DNA of 64,000 nt from Pontibacter vulgaris (lineage in GTDB: Bacteria; Bacteroidota; Bacteroidia; Cytophagales; Hymenobacteraceae), in NCBI RefSeq assembly GCF_022758145.1, contig NZ_JAJVDH010000008.1, positions 124,001 to 188,000 of the forward strand, read 5' to 3'. The notes below the pieces were generated by a model. That model did no database searches. It had not been told where the DNA came from and worked only from the letters and a program-made list of their open reading frames with translations. Positions 18,282 to 25,131 of this stretch are shown here, in pieces. The first letter of the stretch is position 1, and each line of letters starts with the position of its first letter. The position numbers and the translations under genes are program-made.

Positions 18282-19446
18282 TACAGCTTCCAACTTACTC
18301 CAGAAAAAAAACCTGCCATTGGCGCTGGCTATTCTTTGGCTGGTACTGCAGACTTTTTTTATCTGGAAACATGGCGTACGCGTAATGGGCGATACCGAGG
18401 ACTACATTACCTACGCCCGCAACATTACCGATAATTTTTATTTTGCCAATAACTACCAGTTAAAGTATGTAGGTTATCCTGTATTCCTGGCCATACTTTA
18501 TAAGCTTGGTTTTAATTTGAAAGGGGTAATTATATGCCAGACACTATTATCCGGGCTGGCTGCCATTGCGCTGTATAAAACCACAAAGCAACTGGCCGGC
18601 AACAGCATAGCGCCTATACTGGCTACCCTGCTTTTTATTGGCTGGTACGATCTGCAGTTTTACAACGGTTTTATTTTAACAGAAAGCCTGTACATCAGCC
18701 TGCTGGTATTTGCTTTCTATGTGCTGGTGCGGGCACGAACAGTGAGGCAATCTCTATGGGTGTTGCCGCTGCTGTTTTACATTGCTCTTATCAGGCCGAA
18801 CGGTTTTATTGCGTTGGTGGCGTACTTTGGTTACTTATTTACCATTGCCTATACTTCTGCACCAGGTATAAAGTATAAAACCGCGCTTATTATACTTGTT
18901 ACGGCCGTGCCGGTAGCAGCCGTAGTGGTGGTAGACCAGTACCTGTTACAGTCCTTTTCAATTGTAGAGACCTACCAGCAAGGCAAGCTGATTTTTATGT
19001 ATGATGGCCTTATTGTGCACACAGATAAACCTGTACTTATGCCTCCGGCCGACGCTTCGCCTTTAACCAAACTTATACTTTTTATTCAGGAGAATGCATC
19101 TTACTTTTTCAGGATGTCGGCTTACCGCTTTTTGCTGTTCTGGGGTAACATGAAGCCTTTTTACTCGCTCTTGCATAATGCAGTTATTGCAGCTGTTATT
19201 TATCCGCTATACTTCTTCACTTCAAAAGCGATGATGAATAAAAGAATACCGCTTCCGCTAAGTGTTTATGCCGCTTTGCTTTTGTGGCAGCAGGCTTTTA
19301 TAACCACCGTAACAAGCGAAGACTGGAACGGACGTTTCCTGATGAGCGTAATTTGGCTGGTGTTTATTTTTGGCGCTACCGAACTTAGCTGGCAAGCAGA
19401 AAAATGGCGGTTAAAACGAAAGTATAAAGCAATGCAACAAGTATAG
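18271..19446 (+). CDS. GT-C fold (family 39-like) membrane glycosyltransferase
   Basis: A 391-residue membrane protein with about ten helices. The first external loop holds GVRVMGDTEDYITYARNI, with the acidic pair expected at the active site of GT39/ArnT-like enzymes that use polyprenyl-phosphate sugars. The C-terminus carries TVTSEDWNGRFLMSVIW. The ATG at 18271 overlaps the end of the decayed upstream copy by 11 bp, the coupling typical of tandem genes in such loci. Composition returns to that of the general window, unlike the DUF6056 gene. Sugar donor and acceptor unknown. Confidence 0.72.
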   Translation: MRDNTASNLLQKKNLPLALAILWLVLQTFFIWKHGVRVMGDTEDYITYARNITDNFYFANNYQLKYVGYPVFLAILYKLGFNLKGVIICQTLLSGLAAIALYKTTKQLAGNSIAPILATLLFIGWYDLQFYNGFILTESLYISLLVFAFYVLVRARTVRQSLWVLPLLFYIALIRPNGFIALVAYFGYLFTIAYTSAPGIKYKTALIILVTAVPVAAVVVVDQYLLQSFSIVETYQQGKLIFMYDGLIVHTDKPVLMPPADASPLTKLILFIQENASYFFRMSAYRFLLFWGNMKPFYSLLHNAVIAAVIYPLYFFTSKAMMNKRIPLPLSVYAALLLWQQAFITTVTSEDWNGRFLMSVIWLVFIFGATELSWQAEKWRLKRKYKAMQQV

Positions 19447-19447
19447 T

Positions 19448-20347
19448 TTATACCTCCAACCCCAGCCGCTCTTTAAATCCTGCGTTACCCTGCAAGCCTC
19501 CAGTATGGATGGCTATAACACGGCTTCCTTCCGGAAAATACCCCTGCCTGATCAGATCATAAATACCAAACAGCATTTTGCCGGTATAAACCGGCTCCAG
19601 CGGAATGTGGTGTTGTTCCTGAAACTGTTTAATAAAAGCAAGCAGCTCCGGTTTTACTTTGGCATAACCTCCAAAATGGTAATCCGTGATAAGTTGCCAA
19701 TTGCTATACTGTTTGCCGTTGTAAGCAAGTATAAGCTGTTCTATTTCCTGCTGCAGGAATTCGCCGCCTTTCAGTGCCGGAAACCCCAGCACCTGTTTTT
19801 GGCCTTGTAAACCTGCAATAATACCGGCTATAGTGCCGCCGGTTCCGCTGGCACAGCAGATGTAGTCATAATCTATGGCGATATCAGAAATTATTTCGGT
19901 ACAGCCTTTTACAGCCAGTGCATTGGTACCACCTTCAGGTATAAGGTATGGCTGGTTATACTTAGCTGAAAGCTCCGCTAAAAATTCAGGTTCCTGCTTT
20001 TTCCTGTAATCTTCGCGCGAGACGTATTGCAGTTGCATGCCGCAGAAAGTGGCAAAGCTAAGTGTTGGGTTTAGCGGCAGATGCTCTTCGCCGCGGATAA
20101 TGCCGATGGTTTTAAAACCAAACTCAGCGCCGGCAGCAGCAGTTGCGGCAATGTGGTTAGAGTAAGCACCGCCAAAAGTCAGCAAAGTATCTTTCGCAAG
20201 TTGTCTTGCTTGTTGTAAGTTATACTTGAGCTTGCGCCATTTATTGCCTGATATAGTCGGGTGCAGTAAATCTTCTCGCTTCAGCCATAGTTCTACCCCA
20301 TGCTGTTGCAAAACCGGGTCTGAGATTTTTTGCAGAGGTGCTTCCAT
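19448..20347 (-). CDS. PLP-dependent 1-aminocyclopropane-1-carboxylate deaminase / D-cysteine desulfhydrase family
   Basis: A 299-residue fold-type II PLP enzyme. SGNKWRKLKYNL holds the probable PLP lysine (Lys 36), followed by TFGGAYSNHIAATAAAG and the phosphate-binding CCASGTGGTIAGI. The C-terminus includes VIAIHTGGLQGNAGF. Members deaminate ACC or D-cysteine. The short length and SNH motif resemble the D-cysteine desulfhydrase-like group common in Bacteroidota, so the exact substrate is open. The stop codon lies one base from the stop of the convergent glycosyltransferase gene, leaving no room for a terminator. Confidence 0.85.
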   Translation of the reverse strand: MEAPLQKISDPVLQQHGVELWLKREDLLHPTISGNKWRKLKYNLQQARQLAKDTLLTFGGAYSNHIAATAAAGAEFGFKTIGIIRGEEHLPLNPTLSFATFCGMQLQYVSREDYRKKQEPEFLAELSAKYNQPYLIPEGGTNALAVKGCTEIISDIAIDYDYICCASGTGGTIAGIIAGLQGQKQVLGFPALKGGEFLQQEIEQLILAYNGKQYSNWQLITDYHFGGYAKVKPELLAFIKQFQEQHHIPLEPVYTGKMLFGIYDLIRQGYFPEGSRVIAIHTGGLQGNAGFKERLGLEV

Positions 20348-20419
20348 AGCAGTTTATACTTATAAAAACGAAGCCCCAGCTTTTGAGGCTGAGGCTCCGG
20401 TATTTCCTGTAATTAAAAT

Positions 20420-22909
20420 CTATACTTGCTCTTCCCGCTCTTTCTTTTTCAAGCCATACATTGCTGCGCCAACTATTACCAGCAGCAGCAACACCGACGA
20501 TACCATTGATATCAGATTACCTGTATCATAAGATTTCGGCTCGAACTTAAACTCGATCGTATGCTTGCCTGCCGGCACCTGCATCGCTCTTAAAATATAG
20601 TCGGCACGGATATGATCTACGGGTTTGCCATCCAGTAAAGCCTGCCAGCCATCAGCATAATATACTTCCGAGAAAACCACCAGGCCAGCCTGTGCAGCCG
20701 TAGCTTCATACTTCAGATAGTTTGGCTTGTATTCCGTCAGTTTTATACTTGAGCCGGCTGTAGTATAACGCTGTGCAGGCACCTTAAATTTAGAGGCATC
20801 TACAACAGCTGTTGTACGGGCATTCAAGTTTCTTAATGCAGCCAGTTCCTCATCCGGAGAGTTAACCTGTTTTACTTCTTCTACAAACCACGCATTGCCT
20901 AACGCCGCCGTGTTAGCAAGCGGAGCAGCCTGATCGCTGTAAATAATGTAGCGTGTGTTCAGCATGTTCAGTGTGCTCAGCTGCGAGAGCGCCGCTGTTA
21001 CACTTTCCTGCGTCGGGTTATTCTGGAATGTGTTTATCAACGATTGAATTTCGAAGCCCATTACGCTATCCACCACATCCTGGTAGCGGCGCAATTTGGC
21101 ACCATGGTACCCACCCACCGATTTATGGAAGTATGAAGTACGGGCATCGTTAAACGGATTTGGCAGGTACAGCACACGGTAACTTGGGTCTTTATCGCGA
21201 AGGATTGCCTGGTCTGCCTGCGTTTGCTGGAAGTGGCTGGAATCTACGTTTTTCTTAAAGTCGCCATCATTCAGGTATCGCTTATCAACACCCCAAAGGT
21301 CAATTAAAACCAGCAGGCCTACAGCAGCAATAGCCATAGTTGCAGATAATTTGTTTTTCAGGTAGAAGTACAAGGCAGCAGCCGCCAGCACTATAAAAAT
21401 AAGCGAGCGGAAGGCATCGGAACGCATCAGGCTTTCACGGTCAGCACGAATGGCATCGATCGGGTATTGCGCTTGTATCAGTTGCTGGTCGGTGGCAGAA
21501 GCGAAGCTAAACGAGCCTGCAAATAGCCAGATCAGCGCACAGATACCTGCCGTAATACCACCTGCGTAAAGTAATTTTTTATCAAGTTCTTTCACTACTC
21601 CTTTATCGGCGATCAGCCTGTAAAGCGCCAGCATAGCCAGCAACGGAATGGTTATTTGTGCTATCACCAACGCCGAAGATACTGCCCTGAACTTGTTGTA
21701 ACCCGGGAAGTAATCGAACATGAAATAGTTGAAGGCCTCGAAGTTTTTGCCCCATGCCAGCATCAGCGAAAGAATAGTGGCTGCCAGCAACCAGATGCGT
21801 GTGCGCTTATCCACTATAAACAGCCCCAGCACAAACAGGAAGCAGATAATTGCCCCTACGTAAACCGGCCCGGTTGTCATCGGCTGGTCGCCCCAGTACA
21901 TAGGCAACGACTGGATGATCTGCTCGGCCTGTGCAGGCGGAGCGCCCATGCTGGTAAAGGCCTTGTAAGTTTCCGAATCTGTATCGAGGGTGGCATTGCT
22001 GCTTCCGCCATAGAAGTTAGGTATAAGCAGCGTCATGCTCTCGCCTACGCCGTAACTCCAGTTAAACGCATATTCACGATCGAGCCCGCTGGATGTTTTG
22101 TTGCCACTGTTAGCTACCGTTAATTCAGATTTGCCCCGGATGCTATGCTTGCTATACTCAGCCACTGTATACAGTCTTCCAAAGTTTACGCCAACGGCAA
22201 GTATAGCCGCAACAGCCAGCACCATTCCACGCTTTAGTAGCTCGGCTATTGTTCCTTCTTTAATAGCATAGATGATCTCCACTACAGCAAAAACCAATAT
22301 CATCAGCAGCATGTAATAGGTCATCTGCAGGTGGTTGAAGTGCAGGTTAAGCGTAAGGCCAAGTGCAAAAATGGCAGCTCCAATCCAAAGATTCCGGCGC
22401 AATGCATATAGCAAACCGCCCAGCACCATTGGTATATAAGCAATGGTCAGGGATTTTGTGTTGTGCCCGGCTTCCAGTATAATGAGGTTATAAGAAGTAA
22501 ATGCAAAGGCAATTGCGCCTACTACAGCCAGCCAGGTATTAAGCCCCAGCAGCACCATCAGAATATAGCCACAGAGCAGCGTAATAAAGATGTTGCCTGC
22601 CAGTGCCGGCAGCTTGAAAGTAAGTATAGAATGGATTATACCTGAAAAATCGCCGGGATAGCGGGTGTTGATGAGGTAAGACGGCATGCCGCCGAACATG
22701 GAGTTCGTCCAGAGGGTTTCTTCGCCGGTTGCCTCGCGGAAGTCTTGTATTTCTTTGGCGCCGCCCTTAAACTGCAGTATATCGTGCTGAGCAAGGCCTT
22801 TGTCTTCGAACAATACGGGGGCAAAGTACACCGCCGTCAGAACCAGGAAAATCAGGATTGCGATAATGTGCGGCAGCACATCACGCCTGAAGTTGAGAGA
22901 AGCTATCAT
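20420..22909 (-). CDS. YfhO-family membrane protein
   Basis: An 829-residue protein with a first helix after MIASLNFRRDVLPHI, a periplasmic loop with DILQFKGGAKEIQDFREATGEETLWTN, about twelve helices and a large soluble domain before a last helix. The soluble part contains KLTEYKPNYLKYEATAAQAG and FSEVYYADGWQALLDGKPV, the signature C-terminal part of YfhO. Homologues in Firmicutes assist glycosylation of lipoteichoic acid; in Bacteroidota the role is inferred to be lipid-linked sugar transfer. The ATG at 22909 is preferred; a TTG at 22927 would add six residues. It follows the DUF4834 gene by 42 bp. Confidence 0.85.
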   Translation of the reverse strand: MIASLNFRRDVLPHIIAILIFLVLTAVYFAPVLFEDKGLAQHDILQFKGGAKEIQDFREATGEETLWTNSMFGGMPSYLINTRYPGDFSGIIHSILTFKLPALAGNIFITLLCGYILMVLLGLNTWLAVVGAIAFAFTSYNLIILEAGHNTKSLTIAYIPMVLGGLLYALRRNLWIGAAIFALGLTLNLHFNHLQMTYYMLLMILVFAVVEIIYAIKEGTIAELLKRGMVLAVAAILAVGVNFGRLYTVAEYSKHSIRGKSELTVANSGNKTSSGLDREYAFNWSYGVGESMTLLIPNFYGGSSNATLDTDSETYKAFTSMGAPPAQAEQIIQSLPMYWGDQPMTTGPVYVGAIICFLFVLGLFIVDKRTRIWLLAATILSLMLAWGKNFEAFNYFMFDYFPGYNKFRAVSSALVIAQITIPLLAMLALYRLIADKGVVKELDKKLLYAGGITAGICALIWLFAGSFSFASATDQQLIQAQYPIDAIRADRESLMRSDAFRSLIFIVLAAAALYFYLKNKLSATMAIAAVGLLVLIDLWGVDKRYLNDGDFKKNVDSSHFQQTQADQAILRDKDPSYRVLYLPNPFNDARTSYFHKSVGGYHGAKLRRYQDVVDSVMGFEIQSLINTFQNNPTQESVTAALSQLSTLNMLNTRYIIYSDQAAPLANTAALGNAWFVEEVKQVNSPDEELAALRNLNARTTAVVDASKFKVPAQRYTTAGSSIKLTEYKPNYLKYEATAAQAGLVVFSEVYYADGWQALLDGKPVDHIRADYILRAMQVPAGKHTIEFKFEPKSYDTGNLISMVSSVLLLLVIVGAAMYGLKKKEREEQV

Positions 22910-22951
22910 ATCTTTCAAAAACCACAAAATAGAGCTTGAAAGATAGGAGAT

Positions 22952-23230
22952 TTATTTTACTTCTTCATAATCTACATACTGCCCGCCGTTGAAATCCTTG
23001 CGATCCTGCTGCTCGGGTATGTATTCTATTTTAACGTTTCCGGTAGTTTTGCTTTGTCCGTTTGGCCGTTCCTGGTACTGGCGTTGCTGTTGTTGCTGGT
23101 TTGGGTAAAAGAACGTGCCATTGCGCATGCTCTTCTTCACAAAAGCTCCTAATACCCATCTTAGCAGCACAGGTGCCACCATGCGAATGAAGAAGATAAT
23201 GAGAATGGTAGTGAATATGAACTTGATCAT
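22952..23230 (-). CDS. DUF4834 small membrane protein
   Basis: A 92-residue protein with one long N-terminal helix (IKFIFTTILIIFFIRMVAPVLLRWVLG), a Gln-rich linker and a conserved tail with GNVKIEYIPEQQDRKDFNGG. This matches the DUF4834 pattern, known only in Bacteroidota and of unknown function. The gene is directly upstream of yfhO on the same strand and is probably co-transcribed with it. A -7 box lies 118 bp upstream. Confidence 0.75.
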   Translation of the reverse strand: MIKFIFTTILIIFFIRMVAPVLLRWVLGAFVKKSMRNGTFFYPNQQQQQRQYQERPNGQSKTTGNVKIEYIPEQQDRKDFNGGQYVDYEEVK

Positions 23231-23347
23231 GTTTTGGTTCTAAAGTATAGCTTTGTTTATAAGCCGGCTAAAATGTCTGTTTCTAAGTATACAACTCCCT
23301 TGCCAGAATTTTGTTATCTGCCATTTAGGCGGAGCTTGTTTCTACTG

Positions 23348-23355
23348 CAAAGATA
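23348..23355 (-). promoter_or_regulatory. Putative -7 box of the DUF4834-yfhO unit
   Basis: The minus strand reads TATCTTTG, matching TAnnTTTG, with a GCAAAC-rich region upstream but no clear -33. It implies a leader of about 110 bases. Confidence 0.35.
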
Positions 23356-23548
23356 AGGCTATAGTTTATAAAGTGTTTGCAGAAAAGTATAGTTCCGGTT
23401 TGATATGTACTTATTGTTATTTGTAATGATGGTAAAAGTAGCTGGTATAGGTTTATAGTTGGGGGTTTAGTAATTGGTTAGTAGGCAATACTTTCAATTG
23501 TGCTTCCATCCTGGGAGCTTTACTTACCTATCGTTTCATTTATACTTT

Positions 23549-23690
23549 GGTGCCCTCAGGCCGGGCGGCCTCGTCCTTTGGCATCGCGCTGTGTTCCCTC
23601 CTGCCTTCGCTACGCTGCGGCTGCCCTAAACGGGCACCGGATCTCACAAGGCGCTCAACCCAAGGACTGGGAGTGACACTTCTTCGCTGG
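23549..23690. repeat. GC-rich structured intergenic element
   Basis: The block opens with GGTGCCC (23549-23555) and closes a first domain with GGGCACC (23632-23638), an inverted pair enclosing further self-complementary parts (GCCGGGCGGC, CTACGCTGCGGC). A second part (23639-23690) includes CAACCCAAGGACTGGGAGTG. It is sharply GC-richer than its AT-rich flanks and is non-coding. It looks like a dispersed repeat or structured RNA; copy number cannot be judged from one window. Confidence 0.45.
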
Positions 23691-23770
23691 CAGCTATGGA
23701 ACTAGAACCAGTTGTAGGACAGGTCTGAAACTATAGAACTATTAAGTAAACTAAAGCGAAGGCAGAAAGT

Positions 23771-23885
23771 GCCCTTGAAGGGGGTAAAGGGGGATGTTTA
23801 ACGCTAACTATGAAACTATACTTCAAACTATAGCAAAGCCTGTATAAACTCCCCGCCTTAGACAAGGAGGGGTTGGGGTGGCTGG
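23771..23885. repeat. Two C/G-run palindromic repeats of the CCCCTCC-AGGGG type
   Basis: 23771-23796 reads GCCCTTGAAGGGGGTAAAGG followed by GGGATG. 23851-23882 holds CCCCgCCTT and AAGGaGGGG arms followed by TTGGGGTGG. The second is clearly related to the arms of the large inverted repeat between sucB and lpdA (52672-52748). These resemble widely dispersed intergenic repeats of Bacteroidota. Confidence 0.55.
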
Positions 23886-23920
23886 ATTACGAAAACTATA
23901 GCCTTTACTCAAAAGACCTC

Positions 23921-24012
23921 CGAGCGTCCGAAGGTCCTCGGAGCATCTTTGCCAATACCATTGCTTCGTAGCAAGACGCCCCGGAACAAGTCCGGGATCT
24001 TCGACTCGTAGG
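23921..24012. repeat. Cluster of short hairpins, possible dispersed repeat
   Basis: Contains CTCCGAG and CTCGGAG as an inverted pair around a 12-base loop, then CCCCGGAACAAGTCCGGG as a second hairpin, and GGATCTTCGACTCGTAGGAG near its end. Non-coding, more GC-rich than flanks. Confidence 0.35.
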
Positions 24013-24045
24013 AGCGGAGATCCTGAATCAAATACATAAACTAAA

Positions 24046-24969
24046 CTATCGCCTTGCTCTTCCGCCGCCAAAGTTGGCTTGTAAGCCTATAGATGGTATA
24101 AATGTCATACCTGAGAAGCTGTAGGCTTTGTTGTCGAGCAGCTCATACTTGCCATAATCCTGGTAGTACATGGTAAGCGCAGGCAAAATGTAGATATACT
24201 TAAAGCCGAACTTCGCATTCACGAACAATCCAAAAGAAGGAAAGGTATTTTTAGCCATCACCGATTCTACCTCCACTATTTCGTCGCCATACTTTTTAAA
24301 TAACCTGCCGGGCTCAAAGCCATACTTTATAGTTGTATGGTTAAACACAGCACCAAAAGCAATGCTTCCGTTCTCCTCTTCTACGCCAATAGAGCGGCTA
24401 AAAATAAGTGGTATGGTTACATCGCGGCGCTTAGCTGTAAACTGCAACAGCGGCTGTAACTTATCCAGAAAGAGCTTATCCACTATACCTGAGCTTTGGC
24501 CAGCATACTGCAACCCTATACTTCCGTACCAGTCGCCCTGGCCCGGGTTTTCAGGCGTTCCGGTTGGGCCCAGGAACTGAAACTGCGTATCGAAAACATG
24601 AACACCAGACGCATACTTATAACCAACATCTATGCGCTCCATCAAACCATAACGCAGGTAAAAATCGAAGGTCGGGCCTACTGGGTCCAGTGCGTATGCC
24701 AGCAATCCTTTTGTAGCAGCGTCTATCTGCTCGTCGTAGTACACTGAGTCTTTTTTTGATAACGCATCTACAGCAGCTTTGGTAATATCGTCTAACTGGG
24801 CAATGGGCTCTGTGGCCAGGTTGCCGCCAAAGTTAACCCCTGCCTTAAATTTGCCCGGCGCTGTTACCTTACCAGAATTTATAACTGCACGCGGCGCCGT
24901 ACAGCCTGCCGCCAAACCTATCAGCAACAGAACAAAGCTGCTTCGAAAAAATGTAAAATATGAGCGCAT
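24046..24969 (-). CDS. Outer-membrane lipoprotein, function unknown
   Basis: A 307-residue protein. The signal MRSYFTFFRSSFVLLLIGLAAGC has a clear lipobox LAAGC (Cys 23). The mature part alternates polar and aromatic residues in strand-like stretches (FDFYLRYGLMERIDVGYKY, SFGLFVNAKFGFKYIYILPAL) and ends in FIPSIGLQANFGGGRARR, suggesting a small barrel. I do not recognise a named family. A good promoter lies just upstream (24997-25025). It is downstream of carB on the same strand but separated by the carB terminator. Confidence 0.68.
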   Translation of the reverse strand: MRSYFTFFRSSFVLLLIGLAAGCTAPRAVINSGKVTAPGKFKAGVNFGGNLATEPIAQLDDITKAAVDALSKKDSVYYDEQIDAATKGLLAYALDPVGPTFDFYLRYGLMERIDVGYKYASGVHVFDTQFQFLGPTGTPENPGQGDWYGSIGLQYAGQSSGIVDKLFLDKLQPLLQFTAKRRDVTIPLIFSRSIGVEEENGSIAFGAVFNHTTIKYGFEPGRLFKKYGDEIVEVESVMAKNTFPSFGLFVNAKFGFKYIYILPALTMYYQDYGKYELLDNKAYSFSGMTFIPSIGLQANFGGGRARR

Positions 24970-24996
24970 AGTATACCAGTGTAAAATTGAAACCTA

Positions 24997-25025
24997 CAAA
25001 GCTAACGAGAATTAAGAAACTGCAA
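24997..25025 (-). promoter_or_regulatory. Promoter of the 24046-24969 lipoprotein gene
   Basis: On the minus strand a TTG (25025-25023) is followed after 18 bp by TAGCTTTG (25004-24997), matching the Bacteroidota -33/-7 pattern. The ATG is 27 bp downstream of the box. Confidence 0.6.
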
Positions 25026-25091
25026 GAAGGCAAAACGTGCCGAAGCATCTATACGCAAAGTTCGTGCCGTGCTGCCAACTATAAAGTGCAT

Positions 25092-25123
25092 AAAAAAACC
25101 CCTCCTGTTTGCAGGAGGGGTTT
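25092..25123 (-). terminator. Terminator of carB
   Basis: A perfect 12-bp stem (25096-25107 with 25112-25123, loop TTTG) is followed on the minus strand by seven T. It lies 9 bp after the carB stop. Confidence 0.88.
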
Positions 25124-25131
25124 CGGTAAGT

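Larger units (their letters stand above)
23356..24045. other. Long non-coding, repeat-rich region
   Basis: About 690 bp without a believable gene, though a short open frame at 23823-24071 runs through repeats. It contains four distinct elements described separately: a GC-rich structured block (23549-23690), two CCCCT/AGGGG palindromic repeats (23771-23796 and 23849-23885) and a block with several short hairpins (23921-24012). Such clustering suggests a landing site for dispersed intergenic repeats. Confidence 0.6.

Noticed and set aside
23823..24071. 82-codon minus-strand frame in the repeat-rich region
   Set aside because: It is composed of the palindromic repeats and hairpin block and has no plausible protein features.
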